The translations under genes were made by a program, and so were the position numbers. Source: Chryseobacterium ureilyticum (GTDB lineage Bacteria > Bacteroidota > Bacteroidia > Flavobacteriales > Weeksellaceae). Taken from it: 64,000 nt of DNA. The stretch spans positions 208,715 to 272,714 of the forward strand of contig NZ_FTOL01000006.1 in NCBI RefSeq assembly GCF_900156735.1, in the 5' to 3' direction. How positions within the stretch are numbered: position 1 is the first letter of the stretch; every line of letters begins with the position of its first letter. This document shows, piece after piece, positions 26,349 to 34,454 of the stretch. The notes under the pieces were generated by a model that made no database searches, was not told the origin of the DNA, and was given only the letters and a program-made list of their open reading frames with translations.

Positions 26349-26813
26349 ATGAAAATTGCTGTTTTCCCAGGGTCATTTGATCCAATCACTTTAGGACATT
26401 ATGATATTATAGAAAGAGCGGCTCCGCTTTTTGATAAATTAATCATTGCTATCGGGCAGAATTCCCAAAAGAAATATATGTTTCCTCTTGAAAAAAGAAT
26501 GGAATTCATTCAAAACTCTGTAGCAGAATTCCCCAATGTAGAAGTAGATTCATTTGAAGGACTTACCGTAGACTATTGTTTTGAAAAGAACGCTCAATAC
26601 ATCATCAGAGGTCTTAGAAACCCTGCTGATTTTGAATTCGAAAAAGCAATCGCTCATACCAACAGAACCCTTGCTCATAAAAAACTGGAAACCGTATTTT
26701 TATTAACCTCATCCGGAAAATCCTTTATCAGCAGCAGCATCGTAAGGGAAATCATTACCCACGGCGGAGAATACGAATTAATGGTCCCAGACTCAGTGAG
26801 AGTTGAAAGATAA
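26349..26813 (+). CDS. coaD: Phosphopantetheine adenylyltransferase
   Basis: CoaD makes dephospho-CoA from 4'-phosphopantetheine and ATP. The nucleotidyltransferase motif is PGSFDPITLGHYDII (residues ~7-21; T/H-x-G-H is TLGH). IRGLRNPADFEFE and the ISSSIVREI lid motif complete it. 154 residues is standard. It is 66 bp downstream of ddl on the same strand and probably cotranscribed. Confidence 0.96.
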   Translation: MKIAVFPGSFDPITLGHYDIIERAAPLFDKLIIAIGQNSQKKYMFPLEKRMEFIQNSVAEFPNVEVDSFEGLTVDYCFEKNAQYIIRGLRNPADFEFEKAIAHTNRTLAHKKLETVFLLTSSGKSFISSSIVREIITHGGEYELMVPDSVRVER

Positions 26814-26815
26814 AT

Positions 26816-26947
26816 ATAATGAGCAATAAGTAAATTTTAATTCGATAAATCAGGAAAAAATTTTACATTTAAAGCAAGAATGTAAACCTTAATAAAGACT
26901 ATAACCAACTAGAAATGGCATAATTTTTATTACTCATTGCTCATTAT
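26816..26947. repeat. Spacer-spanning inverted repeat
   Basis: ATAATGAGCAATAAGTAA (26816-26833) and TTACTCATTGCTCATTAT (26930-26947) are complementary at 17 of 18 positions and enclose 96 bp between coaD and the next gene. They may be simple-sequence AATGAGCAATGAG repeats or a mini element. Confidence 0.5.
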
Positions 26948-26966
26948 TCATTACTTATAGTAGTAT

Positions 26967-27599
26967 ATGCACGAACAGTTCAATTTTGCCATAGAAGTAC
27001 TGGGAACCATTGCGTTTTCCATGTCAGGAAGTTTTGCAGCGATGCAGAAACGGCTTGATCCCTTTGGCGTACTTATTATAGCCTTTGTGACTTCCGTGGG
27101 AGGAGGAACTGTAAGGGATCTTTTATTAGATATTCCAGTGTTTTGGATGCATGATCTCCTGATGTGTGCTCTGATCATTATTACCAGTGTTTTTTCCATG
27201 GTATTCAAATCACTTGAAAAGAATTTTAAGGTTACTTTATTTATCTTCGACAGCTTTGGACTCGGATTATTTACCATTATCGGAATCCAGAAAGGATTAA
27301 ATGTTGGAATTCACCCATTGATTTGTATCGGATTGGGAACAATTACCGGTTGCTTCGGAGGAATTATCAGAGATATATTATTGAATAGGATTCCATTAAT
27401 CTTCAGAAAGGAAATCTATGCCACGGCATGTATTGTAGGAGGTGCAGCATTTTTATTAATGACCAAGTACTCTCCTCTTTCCTACACCTTTGTACAGATC
27501 TTTACTATTTTGTTGATTGTTGCGATCAGGACACTTGCAGTAAAATACCATTGGCAGATGCCTAAATTTTATGGCTATGACCAGACTTCAGAAATGTAA
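26967..27599 (+). CDS. TRIC-like cation channel family membrane protein (YicG/UPF0126)
   Basis: The 210-residue protein has seven predicted membrane segments built as a tandem repeat. Each half carries the family motif: VTSVGGGTVRDLLLD and ITGCFGGIIRDILLN (GG-x-x-RD). Prokaryotic members are homologues of the eukaryotic TRIC channels and conduct monovalent cations or act as transporters. The substrate here is not known. It ends before a shared bidirectional terminator. Confidence 0.9.
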   Translation: MHEQFNFAIEVLGTIAFSMSGSFAAMQKRLDPFGVLIIAFVTSVGGGTVRDLLLDIPVFWMHDLLMCALIIITSVFSMVFKSLEKNFKVTLFIFDSFGLGLFTIIGIQKGLNVGIHPLICIGLGTITGCFGGIIRDILLNRIPLIFRKEIYATACIVGGAAFLLMTKYSPLSYTFVQIFTILLIVAIRTLAVKYHWQMPKFYGYDQTSEM

Positions 27600-27617
27600 T
27601 TAAAATTATTTAAGCAT

Positions 27618-27648
27618 AAAAAAAGCACCTGAATTAGGTGCTTTTTGT
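27618..27648. terminator. Bidirectional terminator between convergent genes
   Basis: AAAAGCACCT...AGGTGCTTTT (27621-27645) forms a 10-bp stem with a 5-base loop, and A and T tracts serve both strands. Confidence 0.85.
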
Positions 27649-27666
27649 TTTATGTGTAGTTTCTTA

Positions 27667-28236
27667 TTAAAAGAATTTCCCTCTATTTCTCATATTAGGA
27701 TTGTGCATGTGCTTTTGCATCGTTGGCATTTTTAGCTGATCTTTCATCATTTTGATCTGATCAGTCATCATACCCGCGGTGTCTAATCTTTTCGCTTCTT
27801 CCAACAATCTTTGTCCGTCCTGCTTTCTTCCTTTCGAAATAGCTGCCGCTGCAAGATTTAAAGTTGCCATCGCTCTGTCATGCTTCATATTCAATCCGTA
27901 TTCCAAAGCTTTTTTCATTAGAGGTTCTACTTTTGTCGGGTGATCCTGAGCTTGAGTTAATCCTAATAAATAGTGGAAATATCCGTATTGAGTTTTATGA
28001 AGTTGTCCTTTATAGTCTGTGATTTTTGTTAACCATTCTGCAGCTTTTTCCATGTTCTGTTTTCTCAATTGCCAGAATGCCAAAAGAATATACTCATTTT
28101 TGAAATAAAGTAAGATTGGAAACGCGGCAAGAAGAAAAATAACAATCCCCCATCCAAGATTTCTTGTGAAAATCATCATGTAAAGTCCCAGAAGGATAAG
28201 AAGTGCTGCTACTGCAATTTTAATGTTCTTATTCAT
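27667..28236 (-). CDS. Two-helix membrane protein with TPR-like helical region
   Basis: Two hydrophobic helices at the N-terminus (KIAVAALLILLGLYMMIF and WGIVIFLLAAFPILLYF) are followed by helical repeats rich in Ala/Leu (NMEKAAEWLTKITD, LGLTQAQD, KALEYGLNM, ATLNLAAAAISKG), which looks like a TPR or Sel1-like solenoid of ~100 residues. The end is basic and Met/His/Asn rich (MQKHMHNPNMRNRG). I do not recognise a named family; a scaffold at the inner membrane is the most the sequence supports. Confidence 0.75.
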   Translation of the reverse strand: MNKNIKIAVAALLILLGLYMMIFTRNLGWGIVIFLLAAFPILLYFKNEYILLAFWQLRKQNMEKAAEWLTKITDYKGQLHKTQYGYFHYLLGLTQAQDHPTKVEPLMKKALEYGLNMKHDRAMATLNLAAAAISKGRKQDGQRLLEEAKRLDTAGMMTDQIKMMKDQLKMPTMQKHMHNPNMRNRGKFF

Positions 28237-28385
28237 TATTAAATTTTAGAAGTGCAAAGATAATAAATTTAAAGGTTAAAGTTCAAAAAGTCAATGGTGA
28301 ATGGTCAATTCGCTATACTTATCAATTATTATATATGACAGCTATTCACAATTCACATTGTAAAGCAGAAATTGACGTCTGTTCC

Positions 28386-28883
28386 TTATGATTCTTTTTT
28401 GATTCTTTCAAACGTCTGGAAACAGAAATCATAGCCATTCTTTTCGTCTTTTTCATGACAGACTTCGTTCGTTTTTTTCCAGATTTTCTCATCGATTTTT
28501 GGAAAGAATGTATCCGCTTCAAGATCAGCTTTCACAAGAGTAACCTCTAATTTATCCACAAGATCCATTGTTTGCTCATAGATATTCCCACCTCCGATAA
28601 CGAAAACTTCCTCATCTATTTTTTTGGCAAACTTTAAAGCTTCTTTAAGGCTTCCCACAATAAGAATTCCTTCCTCAAACCAATCTTTTTTTCTTGAAAC
28701 AACAATATTGGTACGGTTAGGAAGTGGCTTTCCGATACTCTCGTAAGTCTTTCTTCCCATAATGATCGGATGCCCTGAAGTAAGGTCCTTAAAATGTTTT
28801 AAATCTTTCGGAAGATGCCAAAGCAACTGGTTTTCAAAACCAATTTCATTTTTCTCTCCCATTGCCACCACTATTGTTGTCAT
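28386..28883 (-). CDS. folA: Dihydrofolate reductase
   Basis: FolA reduces dihydrofolate with NADPH. The motifs are clear: TIVVAMGEKNEIGFENQLLW (substrate and cofactor loops), LPKDLKHFKDLT, PIIMGRKTYESIGKPLPNRTN and EVFVIGGGNIYEQ. At 165 residues it is normal for a chromosomal DHFR. No thyA is adjacent, so it is unlinked from its usual partner. Confidence 0.95.
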   Translation of the reverse strand: MTTIVVAMGEKNEIGFENQLLWHLPKDLKHFKDLTSGHPIIMGRKTYESIGKPLPNRTNIVVSRKKDWFEEGILIVGSLKEALKFAKKIDEEVFVIGGGNIYEQTMDLVDKLEVTLVKADLEADTFFPKIDEKIWKKTNEVCHEKDEKNGYDFCFQTFERIKKES

Positions 28884-28957
28884 TCAAATATAATTTTCTA
28901 CAAAATTAGCACATAATTTGTATATTTGATTAGCACAAAAAATTAAAAAAATAAACT

Positions 28958-29563
28958 ATGAAAAATAAAGGATGTCTGGGCGCCGGAACTATTGGTATAG
29001 CCCTCCTTATTATTGTTGCAGTCTTATTCTTTTGGGGAAGAAGCGGATATAATAGCTTTGTAGACAAAGAACAGACCGTGAACGCAAAATGGTCTAACGT
29101 AGAGACTGTATATCAGAAAAGAGCGAATCTTATTCCTAACCTGGAAAGAACAGTAAAATCGTATTCAAAATTTGAGCAGGAAACGTTAACGCAAGTAGTG
29201 GAAGCACGTTCTAAGGCAACTTCTATTAATATCGATCCTACCAATATGACTGAAGCTGATATTGCTAAGTTCCAGGCTGCACAAGGAGAATTATCTGGAG
29301 CATTAAGCCGATTGATGGCTGTGGTAGAGTCTTATCCTAATTTAAAAGCTGATCAGCAATATATCAACTTCCAAAGAGAATATACTGCTATTGAAAACAG
29401 CATCAGAACTGAAACTGTTTATTACAACGATGCAGCTAAGGATTACAACACTTCTATCAAGACTTTCCCGAATAACATTCTGGCGAATTTCACGAACTTC
29501 AAAGAAAAACCTTATTTCAAAGCTGATGCAGGAGCTCAGAAAGCACCTGAAGTATTCAAATAA
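28958..29563 (+). CDS. LemA family protein
   Basis: A single N-terminal transmembrane helix (GIALLIIVAVLFFW) is followed by the LemA helical domain. Features are YNSFVDKEQTVNAKWSNVET, YQKRANLIPNL, VVEARSKA and the closing YNDAAKDYNTSIKTFP with FPNNILANF. LemA proteins often accompany TPM-domain proteins, as here: two TPM genes follow, the first after 2 bp. A promoter-like TATATTTG lies at 28921-28928. Confidence 0.92.
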   Translation: MKNKGCLGAGTIGIALLIIVAVLFFWGRSGYNSFVDKEQTVNAKWSNVETVYQKRANLIPNLERTVKSYSKFEQETLTQVVEARSKATSINIDPTNMTEADIAKFQAAQGELSGALSRLMAVVESYPNLKADQQYINFQREYTAIENSIRTETVYYNDAAKDYNTSIKTFPNNILANFTNFKEKPYFKADAGAQKAPEVFK

Positions 29564-29565
29564 TA

Positions 29566-29994
29566 ATGGGTAATTTCCTTACAAATCAACAGATCGCTTC
29601 CCTTGTGGAAGCGATTCAGTCAGCAGAAGACCATTCTACAGGTGAAATTAGAGTGCATATTGATTCTAATACGGAAAACCGTGATGCAAAGACCGCATTC
29701 GAAGTTTTCAAAGAACTGTGTATGGATAAAACTACTGATAGAAATGCCGTGCTTTTTCATGTCAATTTTGAACAGAAATATCTTACTATCATTGGAGATG
29801 TAGGCATTCATGCAAAAGTAAATCAGTCTTATTGGGATCATCTGCATGATTATATCACTGGTGAATTTGCCAAAGGAAATTATTACAGTGCTTTAAAAAG
29901 TGCTATTCTGGAAACCGGCATAGAGCTTAAAAAATATTTTCCTGTAGAAGGAGAAAACCCAAACCAACTTCCGAATGAAATTACGTTCTCTTAA
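29566..29994 (+). CDS. TPM-domain protein (soluble, TLP18.3/Psb32 type)
   Basis: The 142-residue protein matches the TPM_phosphatase domain: LTNQQIASLVEAIQSAEDHSTGEI near the start, RNAVLFHVNFEQKYLTIIGD, then YWDHLHDYITGEFAKGNYYSAL. It lacks a signal peptide and a membrane anchor, so it acts inside the cell or at a membrane complex. It is second in the LemA operon (2-bp gap) and overlaps the third gene by 20 bp. Confidence 0.88.
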   Translation: MGNFLTNQQIASLVEAIQSAEDHSTGEIRVHIDSNTENRDAKTAFEVFKELCMDKTTDRNAVLFHVNFEQKYLTIIGDVGIHAKVNQSYWDHLHDYITGEFAKGNYYSALKSAILETGIELKKYFPVEGENPNQLPNEITFS

Positions 29995-30796
29995 AATAGT
30001 ATTTTCATTTTTACTGATTTGCTTTTACACTTTTGTATCAGCACAATACACTGTTCCTGAAAAACCGGCAATTCTATATCCTGTATTTGATGAAGCGGGA
30101 CTTCTCTCTCAGCAGGAAAAAGATGAACTGAACAATAAACTGATCAAGTTTGCAGATTCTACTTCTACGGAAATAGAAGTGGTAATCATCAAGTCTACCA
30201 AAGGCGAAGATGTCAATTTTCTGGCAACAATGTTTGGTGAAAAATGGAAAATCGGGAAAAAAGGTGTCGATAACGGAGTTGTATTCCTGATCGCAACAGA
30301 AGACAGAACGATGTCTATTCAGCAAGGACGAGCCGTAGAACAATATCTTACAGCATCCGTAGCAGGGCAGATTCTGGACTACATTGTTACTCCTAATTTC
30401 AAAAAAGGACTATGGTATGAAGGGATTAATCGTGGTACCTCAGCCATTATGGAAGCGGTTCAGGGCAAATTCAAACCTGCTCCTACAACATCCCCTTCAG
30501 GTGATGGCAGTGCCCTTAAAGTTCTTATTATCGCCTTTGTTATCTTTATCATCATTGCTATTCTGTTCGGTAACCGTGGAGGCGGACGTGGCGGAGGCGG
30601 AAATTATGATGATGACGATGACGTAATCATTACTCGAAGAGGACGCAGAAATTACCCTGGCGGTTTCTTCCCATTCCCTGGTGGATTTGGCGGTGGCGGC
30701 TTTGGTGGTGGAAGTTCCGGTGGCGGCGGAGGTGGATTCGGCGGCTTTGGCGGCGGAGGAAGCTTCGGTGGCGGGGGTGCTTCCGGAGGATGGTAA
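29975..30796 (+). CDS. Membrane-anchored TPM-domain protein with Gly-rich tail
   Basis: A signal peptide (residues ~1-24) leads to a periplasmic TPM domain: PVFDEAGLLSQQEKDELNNKL, DNGVVFLIATEDRTM and YEGINRGTSAIMEAV. One transmembrane helix follows (VLIIAFVIFIIIAILF), then an acidic DDDDD patch and a Gly/Ser/Phe-rich C-terminus. Such Gly tails are common in YgcG-like TPM proteins. The LemA-TPM-TPM order suggests one membrane complex. The start overlaps the preceding gene by 20 bp. Exact function is unknown. Confidence 0.9.
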   Translation: MKLRSLKIVFSFLLICFYTFVSAQYTVPEKPAILYPVFDEAGLLSQQEKDELNNKLIKFADSTSTEIEVVIIKSTKGEDVNFLATMFGEKWKIGKKGVDNGVVFLIATEDRTMSIQQGRAVEQYLTASVAGQILDYIVTPNFKKGLWYEGINRGTSAIMEAVQGKFKPAPTTSPSGDGSALKVLIIAFVIFIIIAILFGNRGGGRGGGGNYDDDDDVIITRRGRRNYPGGFFPFPGGFGGGGFGGGSSGGGGGGFGGFGGGGSFGGGGASGGW

Positions 30797-30828
30797 TCTT
30801 ACAAGAATTTATATCATATATAAAACAG

Positions 30829-30856
30829 ATCAGGTCTCAATGACCTGATTTTTTAT
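30829..30856 (+). terminator. Terminator of the LemA/TPM operon
   Basis: ATCAGGT and ACCTGAT form a stem around CTCAATG and are followed by TTTTTTATTT. Confidence 0.8.
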
Positions 30857-30994
30857 TTAAAAACCTAAAATAACATCATTTCTTTGATTTTAATTAACAT
30901 TAAATTGACTTTCACATATTAAAAAATTAATAAATCAACATAAAACCTACCTTTTATTCAATATTTTTTCAGTATATTTACTGAAAACAGGATT

Positions 30995-31516
30995 ATGAAG
31001 AAGACACTCGTAGTATTTGCACACCCTTACCTGGAGCACTCCAATTCGAACGTAGAGCTCATTAATTTCTACGTTCGCCACCAGCATTATACCTTACGTG
31101 ATCTTTATGAAGAATATCCTGATTTTCATATCGCCGCCTTCAGAGAAAGGAAACGCTTAGCCAATTATGACCGGTTTATCTTCCAGTTCCCCTTAATATG
31201 GTTTGGAATGCCACCTTTATTAAGATTATGGATCGATGAAGTTTTTGACCGTGACTGGCTACAATCTGGGAAATATAATCCATTGGAAAATAAAGAAGTT
31301 TATATTCTGATAACCACCGGCGGCAAGGAAAGATCTTTCAGCAAAGAAGGAACCTATCAATATTCCGTGGATGAACTGATCAGCGGGCTGATTGTATCAT
31401 TGAAAGTTTTCAAAGCAGATATCAAGCACATCAAGATCGTTTACGAAGCTAATAAATTGTCTAAAAAAGAAATTATTTTACATAAAAAAGAGTTTACAGA
31501 ACTACTCAATCAATAA
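30995..31516 (+). CDS. NAD(P)H oxidoreductase, KefF-like partner of the K+/H+ antiporter
   Basis: The 173-residue flavodoxin-fold protein has TLVVFAHPYLEHSNSN at the FMN site, FQFPLIWFGMPPLLRLWIDEVF and ITTGGKERSFSKEG, the pattern of KefF/general stress protein 14 quinone reductases. Its stop is 3 bp from the antiporter start, the kefFC arrangement, where the KefF subunit binds and activates the antiporter. The flavin electron acceptor is likely a quinone. Confidence 0.9.
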   Translation: MKKTLVVFAHPYLEHSNSNVELINFYVRHQHYTLRDLYEEYPDFHIAAFRERKRLANYDRFIFQFPLIWFGMPPLLRLWIDEVFDRDWLQSGKYNPLENKEVYILITTGGKERSFSKEGTYQYSVDELISGLIVSLKVFKADIKHIKIVYEANKLSKKEIILHKKEFTELLNQ

Positions 31517-31519
31517 CAT

Positions 31520-33406
31520 ATGGAGTCTAGCTTAGCGATGAACACGTTACTTTTTCTCGGTGTAGCCATTATTATGGTTCCATTAGCCAGAAAATTGGGG
31601 TTGAGTTCTGTAATCGGTTATATTTTAGGAGGAATCATCATTGGTCCTTATGTTCTCAGGCTTACCGGGAATAATGTGAATGACATTATGCACGCCAGTG
31701 AATTTGGAGTGATTATGCTTTTATTCATTGTAGGTCTGGAGCTGGAGCCTAGAAAGTTCTGGGAAATGCGGAAGAAAATAATGGGTTTGGGGCTTACACA
31801 AATGCTGCTTACCATTTTACTTCTTTTTCTGGTATTTATTGGTGTAGGCTGGAGAGTAGATAAAGCGATTGCAGTGGCAATGTGTTTTGCACTTTCTTCT
31901 ACGGCTATCGTATTACAAACTTTACAGGAAAAGAATAATTTTAAAACAACAGCTGGAGAAGCTTCATTTTCCACATTGCTATTTCAGGATATTTCAGTGA
32001 TTCCTATTTTGGCAATACTTCCCATAGTTGCTAATTACAAAGCGAAACATCATGATAATGAAATTCAGATTCTGATTCAGAAACTTCCGGAATGGCTTCA
32101 GGCAGGAACGGTAATTTTCGGAGTAGCATTATTGATATTATTGGGAAGATATGTATTTGTTCCTTTTTTAAGGTATGTTTCAAAATCTGGGATGGCAGAA
32201 CTACTGACGGCCTCTTCCCTATTTCTGGTTATCGGTGTATCCGAACTGATGGTGGTCATTGGACTGTCTCCTGCATTGGGAGCTTTCTTAGCTGGTGTAA
32301 TGCTTGCCAACAGTGAATTCAGGCACGAACTTGAAGCACAAATCAATCCTTTTAAAGGACTTTTGCTTGCTGTTTTCTTCGTGAGCGTAGGTTCTACGAT
32401 CAATTTTAATATTATTCAGAAAGACCCACTATTTATATTCAGTACCGTGCTTGCCGTACTGCTTGTAAAATTTATTGTTTTATATTCTATTGGGAAGTTT
32501 TTCAGAATAGATACTCCGCAAAGTCTTTTCTATGCTTTTGCCTTATCTCAGGTGGGGGAATTTGCTTTTGTATTAATTAATTATGCCTCGGATCTTTATC
32601 TTCTAGGTCCCGAACTCAATGCTCAGTTGATGGCTGTTACAGCAATTACCATGTGCATCACTCCTATTCTTCTTATTGTAAATGATAAATTTATTACCCC
32701 TAAATTTATCAAAGAAATCCCTGAAGAAGAACATGATTTCAATATTCTGGACAGTGATGTGAGCCAGAAGAAAATCATCATTGTAGGTTTTGGACATTTT
32801 GGAAGTACAGTTGGGCGTCTTTTAAAGGCAAATAAAATCTCAGCAACGGTTCTGGACAGAGATTCTGACCGTGTAAAGCTTTTGAGAAGCTATGGCTTTA
32901 AAGTATATTATGGTGATGCTACAAGAATTCCTATTCTAAGAGCTGCCGGAATTGAAGAGGCTGAAATTTTAGTGCTATGCCTTGATGATTCTGATGACAA
33001 TATGTTTATCGCTGAACTTGTGCGTGAACACTATCCTAAAGTAAAAATATTTGTAAGGGCAAAAAACAGAATTGACGCTTATGAATACCTGAACAACGGG
33101 ATTAATCACATTTATCGGGAAACATTAGGAACTGCTGTAGATATGGCTGTGGATGTACTTCACGAAACTGGCATGAGAAAATATGCAGCAAGACGTCTCG
33201 GGCAAAGATTTATGGCTATTGATAAAGCCTCTGTCAGAAAGCTTGCAAAGATGACGGAAGATCAAGATATTGCTTTATTCAGCACAAAAGAAATCCTCCA
33301 GCGGGAAGAGGAATTATTGGCTTATGACAATCTGAATTTTGATAATAAAAATTGGGATACTTCTTCCGCTACAGACAGTGAAGATGAAGAAGAATCCCAG
33401 GATTGA
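31520..33406 (+). CDS. CPA2-family cation/H+ antiporter, KefB/KefC-like, with RCK domain
   Basis: Residues ~1-390 hold about 12 membrane helices with typical motifs (SSVIGYILGGIIIGPY, ALSSTAIVLQTL, LSPALGAFLAGVMLANSEF, ALSQVGEFAFVL). The C-terminal part is an RCK/TrkA-N domain (KIIIVGFGHFGSTVGRLL; VYYGDAT) followed by a regulatory segment and an acidic tail. Such proteins efflux K+ for protection against electrophiles when a KefF-type subunit and glutathione adducts activate them. Whether glutathione is used in this lineage is not shown. It ends 1 bp from the convergent next gene. Confidence 0.93.
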   Translation: MESSLAMNTLLFLGVAIIMVPLARKLGLSSVIGYILGGIIIGPYVLRLTGNNVNDIMHASEFGVIMLLFIVGLELEPRKFWEMRKKIMGLGLTQMLLTILLLFLVFIGVGWRVDKAIAVAMCFALSSTAIVLQTLQEKNNFKTTAGEASFSTLLFQDISVIPILAILPIVANYKAKHHDNEIQILIQKLPEWLQAGTVIFGVALLILLGRYVFVPFLRYVSKSGMAELLTASSLFLVIGVSELMVVIGLSPALGAFLAGVMLANSEFRHELEAQINPFKGLLLAVFFVSVGSTINFNIIQKDPLFIFSTVLAVLLVKFIVLYSIGKFFRIDTPQSLFYAFALSQVGEFAFVLINYASDLYLLGPELNAQLMAVTAITMCITPILLIVNDKFITPKFIKEIPEEEHDFNILDSDVSQKKIIIVGFGHFGSTVGRLLKANKISATVLDRDSDRVKLLRSYGFKVYYGDATRIPILRAAGIEEAEILVLCLDDSDDNMFIAELVREHYPKVKIFVRAKNRIDAYEYLNNGINHIYRETLGTAVDMAVDVLHETGMRKYAARRLGQRFMAIDKASVRKLAKMTEDQDIALFSTKEILQREEELLAYDNLNFDNKNWDTSSATDSEDEEESQD

Positions 33407-33407
33407 T

Positions 33408-34223
33408 TTATTGGATATTTATACTTCCACCACTGCTTTCATCCTTAGTGATGTTTTTAAGATCTCCTTTTTTGGAAACATCTACACTTCCCCCTGAAGA
33501 GGCTTCTGCTTTAACGGAAGTTACTGCACTGATCTGAATGCTTGCTCCACTGGATGCTTCTGCTTCTACATTGTCTACGATAACTTCTTTCGCTGAAATA
33601 CTACTGCCGGAAGAAGAGCTGATGTCTGCATGCTTTGCTTTTCCGGAGATATCAATGCTTGAGCCCGATGAAGAATCAATATCAAGATTTACTGCCCAGA
33701 TTTTTCCACTAAAGTTACTACTGCTGTCTGCGTTGATATTAAAATCATTTGCTTCCAGATCTCCCGAAATACTTCCGGCGCTTGATACTTCAATGCTTGT
33801 CTTTTCCTGAGTAAATTTATCTTTTACTTTAATGCTTGCCGCAGATTCAGCAACTAGTTTTGTAAAGTCTTTTGTATAGATTTTTGCTGTCACCTTATTA
33901 ATATTCATTACTCTGATACCTGATTTATAATGAATATGAAGTTTTCCGCCACTATTTTCCACAAGTATTTCATCAATAATATTTTGAGGGGCAGAGATTA
34001 CAACTTTTTCAACGTCAGATTTGATAATTTCAGCCTCAATAGCCTGGGAAACCTGGATTTCATCAAAATCACCATTAAATTCTTTCTGCTGAATCGGTCC
34101 TGCTTCCTTATTGATGACCTTCTCTACCCAGCCATTTTTTTCTTTGTTATTTTTCTCATGCTTTTCATTACATGAGGCTAATAACACTAAGGCTGAAAAA
34201 ATAAAAAGAGTTCTTTTTTTCAT
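33408..34223 (-). CDS. Head-GIN/DUF2807 lipoprotein
   Basis: A lipoprotein signal MKKRTLFIFSALVLLASC (Cys 18) is followed by a charged linker and the DUF2807 right-handed beta helix: KEFNGDFDEIQVSQAIEAEII, GKLHIHYKSG, then many short repeats with SSGSSI and SSSGSS turns (the 'GSS' ladder) to a terminal GGSINIQ. The family is an abundant Bacteroidota surface lipoprotein of unknown role. It is convergent with the antiporter gene and 232 bp from the divergent M3 peptidase gene. Confidence 0.9.
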   Translation of the reverse strand: MKKRTLFIFSALVLLASCNEKHEKNNKEKNGWVEKVINKEAGPIQQKEFNGDFDEIQVSQAIEAEIIKSDVEKVVISAPQNIIDEILVENSGGKLHIHYKSGIRVMNINKVTAKIYTKDFTKLVAESAASIKVKDKFTQEKTSIEVSSAGSISGDLEANDFNINADSSSNFSGKIWAVNLDIDSSSGSSIDISGKAKHADISSSSGSSISAKEVIVDNVEAEASSGASIQISAVTSVKAEASSGGSVDVSKKGDLKNITKDESSGGSINIQ

Positions 34224-34454
34224 GTTTATTTCTTTTATAGATTATTTTTTGGATATATAATTTAATAACAACTAAATTATGAAAAATATTACATTAGTAT
34301 CAGAAAATACCCTATTTCTATGTAATCTAATGAAAACGCAAGGTTTAAGTCTTTTATCTGGACATTCTTTCCACTACTTTTTAAATACATACAGTGAAAT
34401 ATCTCTAGTGAAGTAAGTTTTTAATATCTTTATACTTTAATAACAATTATATTT

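Noticed and set aside
28885..28892. CAAATATA, a -7-like box on the minus strand next to the folA start
   Set aside because: It is one base from the ATG, so the transcript would start inside the gene. The DHFR N-terminus MTTIVVAMG needs this ATG, so the match is probably chance or belongs to other sequence.
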